52,057 nucleotides of DNA from JAWKTT01 sp041398965 (GTDB lineage: Bacteria > Planctomycetota > Planctomycetia > Planctomycetales > Planctomycetaceae), in contig JAWKTT010000031.1 of NCBI GenBank assembly GCA_041398965.1, positions 1 through 52,057 on the forward strand, read 5' to 3'. Positions within the stretch are counted from its first letter, which is position 1. Each line of letters opens with the position of its first letter. The notes under the pieces are model-generated. The model had not been told where the DNA came from. It did no database searches and was given only the letters and a program-made list of their open reading frames with translations. A program made the translations under genes and the position numbers. Shown here in pieces: positions 36,703-45,378 of the stretch.

Positions 36703-39700
36703 TTAGCGACCACCACGGGTCCGTCCGGTCCCGCCTCCCGGTGCTCCTCCGGTGCGACCCCCTCCGGGGCCGCCGGTCGGTCCACCACTCGGCGGCGCCG
36801 CTCCTGCGGCATCCATTTGCATACGTTCGCGCATTCTCTGTTCAAACATCTGTCGAATCTGGTCCTGATTCGGCTGACTAGATGTTGAGGGAGGCGTGCT
36901 TCCACTCGAACTGCCGCTCCCTGTTGAGCCGGAACCGGAAGAACCCGACCTATTTCGATTTCCGGTCGTGCTGACCTTCACCTTGGGCATCAGCGAGCCG
37001 AGGGTGTTGGTAATCATTGAAGGACTCGTGTTTTGCAGAGAGATGATGCGGACACTGCGGCGTGCATCGAGTGCGGTCTTGTCGATCGACTCCACAAGGG
37101 ATTTCACCTCTTGATACAACGAGTCTCCGGCGGAGACGATGAGTTGGTTGTTCTGCCGATCGATGCTGAGGGCAAGGCGAGCCGCTGGGGTCGACTGGGC
37201 TGGTTGTTGTTGCCCGCGTCCACCTCGTCCGCCACCTCCCATGACAGCGGCCATCATGCTTGCAGCACTACGGGCTCCACGGTCCTGTTCCGACTCCAGC
37301 GAGTCGTGATAGATTTCCTTGACCATCGTATAAACGTCTTCGACGTCGGCATGTTCGACAGGGATCATCCGTGGCTTGCGATCGCGGAGAGACTCGGACA
37401 ATTCGTCGGTGTCAAGCACTTCCAGCATCCGGCTGACGTCCCGAATTTTGTGAGGAGGGCCAGAGATGAAGAGGGCGTTTTGCGGGATGTATGGGATGAT
37501 TGTGAGGGAGGTCGACATCCCGGTACTGTTGAGTCCCGTCATGTCGAAGATGCTGGAGGCCATCGTGTCCATTCCCCCGGTCAGGGACGATAGCAGTCCT
37601 CCCCCTCCGGTATCAGCCGAAGCGACGGTGCTGTCTGGGAAGAGTTGCTTGAGCATCTCAGCGGTCGACGTGGCGTCGGACATCTGCAGGGGGAAGATCG
37701 TCCAACCTTGACGGGGAGGGACCACTTCCAGAATTGAGGAAAGTAAATCCTCGACCCGATCGAGGGCCTCTTCGTCGGTCGACATCAACATGAGTTCACC
37801 ATCGACCACCGTCACGGCGACGTTGCCAAAGGTTTGATCGGCGGTGGCAACATCCGGGTCCGTCGCGTTCGCATCGCCGGAGTTGACGCCGTTTCCAGTC
37901 TTTGACTCGCTCGTCCCTGTTTCGGCGGTTGTCGATGGTGGGGGGGTATCGCCGACTGACTGGGGGGCGACGGCCGTATCGACAGCCGTCGCGGTGCTCT
38001 CGGGCTGTGGGGGTGTGTTCTGTGCAACAGCAGCAGACTGCGGGGCGACTTCCGTTTGCTGCGAGGCATATCGAACGATCAAGGACTTCTTACCACTTGC
38101 GGACGAACGGAACTCCTGCCGTGGAGCCGAGGTGCCTGTGCCGAACGATTTCGCGACTAATGGGGCCTGCTCGACGAGCTGTTGTCGGTTTCGTGACGGG
38201 AATTGCAGGCGGACGGAAGGGTCTGTTTCGGGGCGATCCTGCGAAGGTGTCGCAGGGACCGGTTGTCGAATCGCCTCTTCTAATGGATGCGGCGTCGAGG
38301 TCTCGGCTGGAGGTGTCCTCCCTTCGCGAGTCGGCGAGATGATCCCTTTAATTGGTCCTCGTTCGACAGGTCGAATGATCCGAATCGGGGTTTCGGACGC
38401 ATTGTTCCACGAACGTTCGAGGAGTGGCAGAATCTCTTCGGGGTCGCGTGAGGCGAGCGGGAACTTGCGAACTTGTCCCCCATCGCCGGGACGCCGTTTT
38501 CCTGTTCCGTCTTCGCCAAGATCGGAGAGCATTTGGCGAATCGCGAGCAACTGAGACGAGTCCCCACGGACAAGAATTTGTCGACCGTAAAGATCGGCCT
38601 CAATTGTGGGAGCGAGGTCGCCATCGCTGTAGAACATCGCTCGCAACATGGCAGCAGCCGACAGTGGGTCCATCTTGACGAGTGGGATCACCGAAATCTG
38701 TTGGGCACTCCCGAGTCCATCGAGTTGCCGCACGAGACCTTCAATCTCCCGATGCTGCTCCTCAGTCGCGACGATATGGATTTTTCCACCCTTGTTGTCT
38801 TCATTGACGACAACACCAGGAACGAGCACGGCTAACGTTTTGACGACCTCTTGCGGGTTGGCGTTTGTAACAGAATAAACGGAGAGGTAGGGCTTCCGAT
38901 TCCGTGCAAAGACCGATTCGACCTGTTCGACATCAAGGACCTTGATGGCATCTTCGACGATTTTCTGCTGAGCCGGCGAAGCGGTCACCAGGAGCGAGTT
39001 TGTGCGAGTGTCGACAGCGACTTGAGCCGCCGGCTCTGGGGCCGTCGCCGCACCGCCTGGTTGCTGCTGCATCCGCCGCATCTGTTCGTAGTAGGCTCGC
39101 GGGTCGAAGCCTCGGTTGTCTCCCCCCGCTCCGGCACTGATGTTTGTCGTGCCAACGCTTAATCCGAGCATCGCCCTGACGGAATTCTCTGCTTCTTCCG
39201 CAGCGACCTGTTCGAGCCGATACGACTTGAAGACGACCCCTTCGATGGGGATGTCAATGGCGTCGAGCATCCTTTGGACTCGTCGAACGTTGCCGCCAAT
39301 GTCGGTGACGAGCAGGGAGTTTGTCGCATCCAGGCCGACAACCTTTCCTTGCGGGCCGAGAATCTTTTCGATCTCCTTGGCCGTGTCAGTTGCCTTGACC
39401 CCTTTGAGCGGGAAGAGGACGTTCACCAGTTCGTTCGCCCCTCGGTGAGCCAATTCTTCGATGGTGACGTTCGGAATGAGGTTCGGAGGAATGCCCCCCT
39501 TTTCGTCGATCGGAACGCAGACAAGAAATCGATTGCGACGGACCAAAGCGTACCCCTTGGGCAACAGGTAGCCGTTAAGGACGTCGAGTGCCTGCGTCGG
39601 CGTATAGACTTCGTCGTCGTAGTAACTGAAGGTTCCTGCTGGAACAACATTCATGTCGAGCGACAATCCCGCTCGTGTGGCGAAGAGGTCCAGGACCTCG

Positions 39701-40833
39701 CTCCACTGGGCATATCGAAAGTTAAAGGTGATGTCGGCCACTTCCAAGTCACGAAGTTTCTTTGTGCTCCCGACATCGCCAAACGATGTGACCGGCTGAT
39801 CGTCCACATTCGGGGCCGCGTTGGCCACGAGCGGCTTTGTCGGTGCCGTTGTCGCTGGAGTCCCGGCGACTGCTGGAGGTGTGGTCGGCATCGGCGGCGT
39901 CCCTGTTGGGACTGTGGTTGCAGGAGATGTCGCCATGGGAGTTGTCGTCATCGGTGTTCCAGCGACGGGTGTTCCTGTGGCTGGTGTTCCTGTGGCCGGA
40001 GTGGCAGATTCGCCGCTAACGACAGGCACGGCCGGAGAGGCGGGGCGATCGACGACGGCAAAAGGAGCCCCCTGAGCCGCGACATACAGGTCGTTCTGCT
40101 CGGGAGTCAGCAGAGCGAGACTGTTGTCGACAAACGTCTTCGACAATTCGGCTCGTTCGGCGGGGGTCATGCGGAACCCCTTCTCGAACTGAGCCCGAAC
40201 CATTTCGTCCCGCAAGGCTTGGATTTGCTGACGTTGCTCGGCTGTCAGCTTGAGGTCGCCAGCCACATCGTCTCTCAGCAACGCCGCTTCGGGGTGCTCG
40301 CGAAGTACGATCTGTCGGAGACGATTGAACTGGGACTCCTCCAGGACGTTGGCGAGAGCCGACTCCTGACGCAACAAGGCATGTTGCATCACTTCATCGA
40401 TCAACTTCTTCGCTTCTTGTCGCTCCTCGACCGACTGCCCTCCTGCCTGCTGGAAGACCTTCTGCATCGCCTCTTGCACCTTGGGGTCGGCCCCCGGTTG
40501 AGGGATGTCCCGCAGAGCGGTCAGTTGTGCCTCCGTCAGTTTGAGTTCGGCTTGCACAGCCGGGTTGAGGAGTTCGTTTGCCAAAAGGCTCCCGCCCCCC
40601 GCCCCACGTGCGGAAACGACCGGTGCCCCCACAGCACCTCCTGGTGCGGGAAACTGAGCGACCACGGGGTTCGAGGCCCCGCGTCCCATCAGGGCACATG
40701 CTCCCCACGCACTCAACACAAAGGCCGAGACTCGCGGACGACGAAAGCTCGAAAATCTCCGGGAACATGCAACTCGCCTCTTGAAACCGAGATCAGAAAC
40801 TTCTTGACATTCACTGGTCAGCGTCACACCCAT
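36703..40833 (-). CDS. Giant secretin-N-domain repeat protein without an evident secretin barrel
   Basis: A 1376-residue exported protein with a long N-terminus before a hydrophobic signal-like segment (SAFVLSAWGACALMG). Residues about 80-260 are Gln/Arg/Glu-rich helices resembling Spy/LTXXQ proteins (LKLTEAQLTALRDIPQ, LKLTAEQRQQIQALRDEM). Then comes a Thr/Pro-rich linker (GTPATGTP repeats), an N0-like domain (FNFRYAQWSEVLDLFATRAG), and at least six NolW/secretin N-type units, for example YRLEQVAAEEAENSVRAML, YSVTNANPQEVVKTLAVLVP, FPLQMSDATSTAEMLKQLFP, IPVEHADVEDVYTMVKEIYH. It ends in a Gly/Arg-rich tail. I see no C-terminal secretin pore motif. It may scaffold or gate a GspE-powered system. 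The exact start is uncertain because no ribosome-binding site is evident. Confidence 0.85.
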   Translation of the reverse strand: MGVTLTSECQEVSDLGFKRRVACSRRFSSFRRPRVSAFVLSAWGACALMGRGASNPVVAQFPAPGGAVGAPVVSARGAGGGSLLANELLNPAVQAELKLTEAQLTALRDIPQPGADPKVQEAMQKVFQQAGGQSVEERQEAKKLIDEVMQHALLRQESALANVLEESQFNRLRQIVLREHPEAALLRDDVAGDLKLTAEQRQQIQALRDEMVRAQFEKGFRMTPAERAELSKTFVDNSLALLTPEQNDLYVAAQGAPFAVVDRPASPAVPVVSGESATPATGTPATGTPVAGTPMTTTPMATSPATTVPTGTPPMPTTPPAVAGTPATTAPTKPLVANAAPNVDDQPVTSFGDVGSTKKLRDLEVADITFNFRYAQWSEVLDLFATRAGLSLDMNVVPAGTFSYYDDEVYTPTQALDVLNGYLLPKGYALVRRNRFLVCVPIDEKGGIPPNLIPNVTIEELAHRGANELVNVLFPLKGVKATDTAKEIEKILGPQGKVVGLDATNSLLVTDIGGNVRRVQRMLDAIDIPIEGVVFKSYRLEQVAAEEAENSVRAMLGLSVGTTNISAGAGGDNRGFDPRAYYEQMRRMQQQPGGAATAPEPAAQVAVDTRTNSLLVTASPAQQKIVEDAIKVLDVEQVESVFARNRKPYLSVYSVTNANPQEVVKTLAVLVPGVVVNEDNKGGKIHIVATEEQHREIEGLVRQLDGLGSAQQISVIPLVKMDPLSAAAMLRAMFYSDGDLAPTIEADLYGRQILVRGDSSQLLAIRQMLSDLGEDGTGKRRPGDGGQVRKFPLASRDPEEILPLLERSWNNASETPIRIIRPVERGPIKGIISPTREGRTPPAETSTPHPLEEAIRQPVPATPSQDRPETDPSVRLQFPSRNRQQLVEQAPLVAKSFGTGTSAPRQEFRSSASGKKSLIVRYASQQTEVAPQSAAVAQNTPPQPESTATAVDTAVAPQSVGDTPPPSTTAETGTSESKTGNGVNSGDANATDPDVATADQTFGNVAVTVVDGELMLMSTDEEALDRVEDLLSSILEVVPPRQGWTIFPLQMSDATSTAEMLKQLFPDSTVASADTGGGGLLSSLTGGMDTMASSIFDMTGLNSTGMSTSLTIIPYIPQNALFISGPPHKIRDVSRMLEVLDTDELSESLRDRKPRMIPVEHADVEDVYTMVKEIYHDSLESEQDRGARSAASMMAAVMGGGGRGGRGQQQPAQSTPAARLALSIDRQNNQLIVSAGDSLYQEVKSLVESIDKTALDARRSVRIISLQNTSPSMITNTLGSLMPKVKVSTTGNRNRSGSSGSGSTGSGSSSGSTPPSTSSQPNQDQIRQMFEQRMRERMQMDAAGAAPPSGGPTGGPGGGRTGGAPGGGTGRTRGGR
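39815..40015. repeat. Low-complexity tandem repeat encoding a Thr/Pro-rich linker
   Basis: On the plus strand short units such as GGTGTTCCTGTGGC recur, encoding alternating GTP and ATGTP/VAGTP in the secretin-like protein (minus strand). This is an intrinsically disordered linker between the helical N-terminal region and the secretin-type domains. Such tracts change length by slippage. Confidence 0.75.
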
Positions 40834-41428
40834 TCACTATAGTGCAAACGCCTGCTCGTATGAACAGCCCATCACCTCACTCTTTCCAGAGAGATGAACT
40901 GAGGTCTGATACCTCCGACGAAATTGACAACATTGCCTGGTCAACTCTTGTTGACCACAGACTAGAGTTTCGTCGACCATTGTTCCGGCAGATGTCGCCA
41001 GATTCCCGCTTGGGAAGTTCGGAATTCTAGGGATGTCCCGCATATACCTCAATCTCAACGGTTTGACACGAAAAACGGCTGTAACGATTTGTTCTGTTAG
41101 ACGGCCTGACGACCCGGCAACCTCCCCCGGCAGCCTACGACATGACACGGTGACACTCCCGGCGATTTGTCGCTATGACTCAGCACGTTCTAACAGCCCG
41201 GATTTACGACTTCTGTCGATTCCTCTGTTCTTCACAGAGAGCTCGCAGCTTCCGAACCGGCGTTCTCAGTAGCTGAATCCATCACGATTTCTCAATTTCT
41301 TTTCTCGGCTTGACGACATCACACGTGAACAGTCAGGAACGTCAGCCATTGTTCTCATCTCCGTCCTGGTTGTCGAACGACACTTCGGGCCGATGAGTTC
41401 TGCGACATTTGCGAGACTCGAACTACGT
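40834..41428. other. Divergent intergenic region with two palindromes
   Basis: About 590 bases between the secretin-like gene and the FGE-like gene, with no convincing coding sequence on either strand. CACTATAGTG (40835-40844) is a perfect 10-base palindrome touching the secretin-like start. TGGTCAAC-TCTT-GTTGACCA (40938-40957) is a perfect 8-base stem with a four-base loop, placed where an operator or 5' UTR hairpin of the secretin-like gene would lie. Neither is followed by a T-run. No riboswitch class was recognised. Confidence 0.5.
40938..40957. promoter_or_regulatory. Perfect inverted repeat upstream of the secretin-like gene
   Basis: TGGTCAAC and GTTGACCA pair exactly around TCTT. It is about 105 bases upstream of the secretin-like start, the size and symmetry expected of a dimeric repressor site, but no regulator is identified. 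Confidence 0.35.
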
Positions 41429-41673
41429 TTATTGAAGAAATTATCTCATGCCTGTCCCATGCAATCTCTGGAACAGTTGCTCTTTACCTTGCCGCCATCG
41501 CGGTTGCCTCCTGTGATGATGGTCTCCGACATTCAGGCCGAATCGACACCACCCTCCGGCCAGCCCAACGCCACAGAGGTTGCTCCCCACCGAGGTCGCT
41601 GCCAAGCTCACCCTCAAAGTTGCTGCCGCAACTCCCGGCATCGTCATGATGTAAGCCGACTTCGGGGCGGTTC
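41429..41673 (+). other. Probable frame-disrupted N-terminus of the FGE-like lipoprotein
   Basis: Coding-like pieces in different frames precede the FGE-like gene. KKLSHACP starts after a TTG at 41429. GTVALYLAAIAVASCDDG near 41470-41520 is a typical lipoprotein signal with an AVASC lipobox. SDIQAESTPPSGQPNATEV and then TEVAAKLTLKVAAATPGIV follow in two more frames, before FVEIEGGYMVP in the frame of the downstream gene. About three indels would join them into one exported lipoprotein. Confidence 0.5.
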
Positions 41674-42747
41674 GTGGAGATTGAAGGGGGCTACATGGTC
41701 CCTTACACCGTAACCCTCGCCCCCTCCAAAGTGACGTTCGAAATGATCCCGGTTCCTGCGGGGGAGTACCTCATCGGCAGTCCCGAGGACGAGGCTGGTC
41801 ATCGCCCCGACGAAGGGCCGCAAGTGAAGATCGCCGTCGCCCCCTTCTGGATCGCCAAGCACGAAGTCCGCTGGGCCGAGTACAAGCAGTTCATGTCGCT
41901 ATACACCATCTTTAAGAAGTTTGAGTCCGCACAGGTCCGTACCGTGACCGAGGGAAACAAAGTCGACGCCATTACCGCACCGACCGAACTGTACGAGCCA
42001 AGCTTCACGTACGAATACGGAGAAGACCCTCAACAGCCTGCCGTTACCATGACGCAGTATGCCGCCAAACAGTACAGCAAATGGCTTTCGGGCATCACCG
42101 GCCAGCAGTTCCGTCTGCCGACCGAAGCCGAGTGGGAATACGCCTGCCGGGCCGGGACAAAGACCCCCTGGTCGTTTGGCGACGATCCCGAAAAGATCGG
42201 TGAGTACGCCTGGTTCAAGGGGAACAGTGACGACAACGGGGCCCACAAAGTCGGGCTACTGAAGCCGAATGCCTGGGGTATTCATGACATGCACGGCAAC
42301 GTCGCCGAGTGGGTCCTCGACATGTACAAAGAGGACGGTTACACCCGCCTGAAGGGAAAAGAGGGACTCACCGGCATCACGGCTCTCGCCTGGCCCGATG
42401 AAGAGTGGCCACGCATCGTACGGGGAGGCTCTTGGGAAAACGATCCCATCGAATGTCGGTCCGCTTCTAAACTGGGCAGCGATGATCTCAAGTGGAAGGA
42501 CAACGATCCCAACCGCCCTCGTAGCCCGTGGTGGTTTACTGACGATCCCGCTCGCGGCGTCGGCTTTCGGCTTGTTCGCCCATTGCAAGTGCTCCCCAGG
42601 GATGAGATTGCCAAGTTCTGGGAGATTGATGACAAGTTTCTTGAGGGGGACGTTGAACTTCGCTTGGAAGAGGGTCGCGGCGTGCTCGGGATTGTCGATC
42701 CAACACTCCCCAAAGCCATTCAAGAACTGCAAGAGTCTGAAAAGTGA
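41674..42747 (+). CDS. Formylglycine-generating-enzyme-like (SUMF1-fold) protein
   Basis: 357 residues in the intact frame, probably lacking its signal region, which lies frame-broken just upstream. The FGE/SUMF1 fold is clear: FEMIPVPAGEYLIGSPEDE, FWIAKHEVRWAEYKQFM, PAVTMTQYAAKQYSKWLS, FRLPTEAEWEYACRAGT, GIHDMHGNVAEWVLDMY, RGGSWENDP and GVGFRLVRP. True formylglycine-generating enzymes need a Cys pair near the C-terminal RGGSW block; here only ECRSASK is seen, so sulfatase activation is unlikely. About 60 extra C-terminal residues follow the fold. Its TGA overlaps the GTG of the next gene (GTGA), coupling it to a DapA-family enzyme. Confidence 0.85.
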   Translation: MEIEGGYMVPYTVTLAPSKVTFEMIPVPAGEYLIGSPEDEAGHRPDEGPQVKIAVAPFWIAKHEVRWAEYKQFMSLYTIFKKFESAQVRTVTEGNKVDAITAPTELYEPSFTYEYGEDPQQPAVTMTQYAAKQYSKWLSGITGQQFRLPTEAEWEYACRAGTKTPWSFGDDPEKIGEYAWFKGNSDDNGAHKVGLLKPNAWGIHDMHGNVAEWVLDMYKEDGYTRLKGKEGLTGITALAWPDEEWPRIVRGGSWENDPIECRSASKLGSDDLKWKDNDPNRPRSPWWFTDDPARGVGFRLVRPLQVLPRDEIAKFWEIDDKFLEGDVELRLEEGRGVLGIVDPTLPKAIQELQESEK

Positions 42748-43667
42748 CCAAGCCCCCTTCGCTCGTCTTGCGTGGGGTCATTCCCCCTCTGATCACACCG
42801 CTTCTCGGATACGAACAACTTGACTGTGACGGTCTCAACCGGCTCATCGAGCATGTCCTTGCCGGAGGTGTCCATGGACTGTTCCTACTGGGGACAACAG
42901 GCGAAGGCCCCAGTCTCAGCCATCGCTTGCAACGTGAACTCGTCGAGCGTGCGTGCCAGCAGGTGAATGGACGCGTTCCGGTTCTTGTCGGAGCAACAGA
43001 CACCTCTCCCGAGGAGTCCTTGCAGTTAGCCCGTCATGCGGCTGATGTCGGAGCGACTGCCATCGTGCTCGCTCCGCCGCACTACTTCCCGATGCATCAG
43101 GAGGACCTCGAACAGTACACTCGCTGGTATGCGACAGAGTCGCCATTGCCCGTTGTGCTGTACAACATGCCAAGTCATACGAAGACGGAGTATTCCGTCG
43201 CGACCGTCGCCCGGCTCTCCGAAGTTCCCGAAATCGTCTCGCTGAAAGACAGCTCGGGATCGCTGCCCTACTTTCAGCAGTGTGTCGAAGCGACGCGCCA
43301 TCGCCCCGATTTTACCGTCCTGATGGGGCCGGAAGAAAAACTCGCCGAATCGGTGCTGGCGGGTGGTGACGGTGGTGTTTGTGGAGGTGCCAACATCATC
43401 CCGGAACTGTACGTCTCCCTCTATCATGCGGCTGTTCAGCGAGACATGCTGATGATGCACAAGCTGCAGCAGCGAGTGCTGCGATTGTCTTCCAAGCTGT
43501 ACTCTGTCGGTGCCCCGCCGACCAGCTATCTCACCGGGATCAAGTGTGCCGCCTCCCTTCTCGGGCTCTGCCCGCCACACCTCGCCGCACCTCTCTACCA
43601 GATGCCCCCCACCCTGCAATCGACCATCGCCCAACACCTCAAAGACCTCTCCCTGCTACCGGCATAG
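42744..43667 (+). CDS. DapA/N-acetylneuraminate-lyase family aldolase
   Basis: A 307-residue class I aldolase fold starting with GTG. The phosphate/pyruvate-binding loop is FLLGTTGEGPSL, the catalytic Tyr is in VVLYNMPSHT, and the Schiff-base Lys is in IVSLKDSSGSLP. True DapA reads TTGES at the loop; the Gly-Pro here and the divergent C-terminus leave open other family members (for example sialate or 2-keto-acid aldolases). The gene is translationally coupled to the FGE-like lipoprotein, not to other lysine genes; asd is 14 kb away. Full length. Confidence 0.88.
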   Translation: MTKPPSLVLRGVIPPLITPLLGYEQLDCDGLNRLIEHVLAGGVHGLFLLGTTGEGPSLSHRLQRELVERACQQVNGRVPVLVGATDTSPEESLQLARHAADVGATAIVLAPPHYFPMHQEDLEQYTRWYATESPLPVVLYNMPSHTKTEYSVATVARLSEVPEIVSLKDSSGSLPYFQQCVEATRHRPDFTVLMGPEEKLAESVLAGGDGGVCGGANIIPELYVSLYHAAVQRDMLMMHKLQQRVLRLSSKLYSVGAPPTSYLTGIKCAASLLGLCPPHLAAPLYQMPPTLQSTIAQHLKDLSLLPA

Positions 43668-43675
43668 CAGCGTGT

Positions 43676-43777
43676 AAAAAAACGTGGGGCCGGCTTTCCA
43701 ATCTGACAAGAGCATCTCGATCGCTCTTTTCCGAGACATCAAACGGCACCATGTCAGGCTGGAAAGCCTGCCCCACG
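43676..43777 (-). terminator. Strong bidirectional-type hairpin with T-run for the HD-GYP gene
   Basis: Arms 43683-43708 and 43752-43777 pair at 23 of 26 positions around a 43-base loop. On the minus strand the stem is followed by seven T's (A's at 43676-43682), so it should end transcription of the HD-GYP gene. It also follows the convergent DapA-family gene. Confidence 0.75.
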
Positions 43778-43794
43778 ATTTCAACAGGCTGCTA
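43752..43794 (-). repeat. Dispersed palindromic element, copy 3, forming the HD-GYP stop codon
   Basis: On the minus strand it reads TAGCAGCCTGTTGAAAT, then CAGGCTTTCCAGCCTG (a 6-base stem with loop TTCC). The initial TAG is the stop codon of the HD-GYP regulator. It matches the copies at 21.33 and 34.92 kb. Its hairpin forms one arm of the larger terminator. Confidence 0.65.
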
Positions 43795-45186
43795 ATAAGC
43801 GTCCATATACCGGAGTTGGATTTCGACAATGTCTTCGCTTCGGCTGAAGAAGGCGTCGAGAACCTCGGGGTCGAAATGAGTGCCGCGACCCTCTTCCAGA
43901 ATGGCGAAGCACTGCTCTCTTGGGAATGGGGCCTTGTAGGGGCGACGGGTGCTCAGAGCGTCAAAGACGTCTGCAACGGCAGTCATGCGGCCTTCAATTG
44001 GAATGTCGGCCCCCTTGAGGCCGAGTGGATAGCCGCTTCCGTTCCACCATTCATGATGCGTCTGAGCGATGCGAGCCGCCAACATCAGCAGGGGCGAGCT
44101 TGACACATGCAACAGACTCGCCCCCAACCGGCTATGAGTTCGCAGTGTTGTTGCCTCCTGTGGTTCGAGTGGGCGGATGATGTCCTGGCCGATCTTGCAA
44201 TGATTCCGCATGATGTCGTACTGCTCAGGGTCGAGCTTTCCTGGCTTATGCAGGATGGAGTCGGGAATCCCGATCTTGCCGACATCATGAAGCTGAGCCG
44301 CAAGTTCGAGCAACTCGACTCGGGCACGGGGGAGTCCCATTTCTTCGGCGATGACTGCAACGTACTTCCCCACACGCACCACATGGTGCCCCGTGTCGTC
44401 GTCGCGATACTCGGCAGCCCGGGCTAGACAATGCACGATCTCTTTGCGAGATGCCGCAAGTTCATTGGTCCGCATGCGAACCTCGTCTTCCAGCTTTTCG
44501 GCATGGCTGGTGATTTGGTCCTTATACATTTTGTTGAGCAACGTATTACGAACTCGGGCCACAAGTTCGATCGGATCGACCGGTTTCGAGAGGAAGTCGT
44601 TCGCCCCGAGGTCGAGACAAACGTGCTTGACGTCGGCATCAGTCGCCGCACTCAGAACAATGACCGGAATCGATTGCAGTTTTGGATCGAGGTGCATGAC
44701 ATGCAGGATGTCGATACCGCTGATCTCTGGCATCAAGATGTCCAGCAGTACGCAGTCGGGTTTTTCTTCGCGGATGAGGTCGAGGGCTTCTGTCGAGTCG
44801 GACGTCGTGACGAAGTCGTTGTAACCCGCTTCGGCCAGATACTTTCGCACGATGCGAACGTTCAGACTTTCGTCATCGATTATGAGGATGCGGGAGTTCT
44901 TCGTGCAGAGTTGACGTTTCGCCACCGCACCCAGTGATCGCTGTAACTCAGCTCCGGTTGTGCGACGGGTCGAAGCTTCGGACCGGGGAGCCAATGGTAC
45001 CTGAGAAGTGTGACCATTCGCCACTGGGGCCTTTGGCGCGGGAGCCTTCGCCGCTGGCACTTTCACCGTTGGACCTTTCACGGGGGCACCGGAAATGAAC
45101 GGCGTGTTGACCATCGGACCAAAAGTCGGTGTTATCGGATCAGCAGCTTCCGAGATGTGATCGGTTTCCGGCGTTACTGACGACAT
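43792..45186 (-). CDS. Response regulator with REC and HD-GYP domains
   Basis: 464 residues from the ATG at 45186, which follows GGAGAG. A disordered Ala/Pro/Lys-rich leader covers about residues 1-95. The receiver domain has acidic pair Asp104-Asp105, phospho-acceptor Asp149 (CVLLDILMP) and a conserved Lys in FLSKPVD. A short coiled coil leads to an HD-GYP domain: AAQLHDVGKIGIPDSILHKP and HHEWWNGSGYPLGLKG, with Asn where the consensus WDGxGYP has Asp. HD-GYP proteins hydrolyse cyclic di-GMP; phosphorylation of REC would control this. No sensor kinase is adjacent. The last codon is followed by a stop contributed by a palindromic element. Confidence 0.93.
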   Translation of the reverse strand: MSSVTPETDHISEAADPITPTFGPMVNTPFISGAPVKGPTVKVPAAKAPAPKAPVANGHTSQVPLAPRSEASTRRTTGAELQRSLGAVAKRQLCTKNSRILIIDDESLNVRIVRKYLAEAGYNDFVTTSDSTEALDLIREEKPDCVLLDILMPEISGIDILHVMHLDPKLQSIPVIVLSAATDADVKHVCLDLGANDFLSKPVDPIELVARVRNTLLNKMYKDQITSHAEKLEDEVRMRTNELAASRKEIVHCLARAAEYRDDDTGHHVVRVGKYVAVIAEEMGLPRARVELLELAAQLHDVGKIGIPDSILHKPGKLDPEQYDIMRNHCKIGQDIIRPLEPQEATTLRTHSRLGASLLHVSSSPLLMLAARIAQTHHEWWNGSGYPLGLKGADIPIEGRMTAVADVFDALSTRRPYKAPFPREQCFAILEEGRGTHFDPEVLDAFFSRSEDIVEIQLRYMDAY

Positions 45187-45378
45187 GAATACTCTCCGCA
45201 TGAAGGGGGCTCAATGACTAGGAACCCTAGCTTCCCGTTGCGGGGATGCGTTGTATTTGAGCATCATGCCGACCTAACAACGGACAACCTTCGGTCGACA
45301 TTGACGGTCTTGCGGGTTGTATGAGCGACACCTCTTCGCCAACTCCCGGTCCGGTGCAGGTCATTAGAAGCGACCAGT

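Noticed and set aside
39274..40842. A 522-codon plus-strand frame opposite the secretin-like gene
   Set aside because: It is the antisense shadow of a well-supported gene; the peptide is low-complexity (Cys/Arg-rich) with no family motif.
41080..41180. GC-rich palindromic stretch that resembled a cyclic di-GMP riboswitch
   Set aside because: The conserved core bases and tetraloop receptor pattern are not present on either strand.
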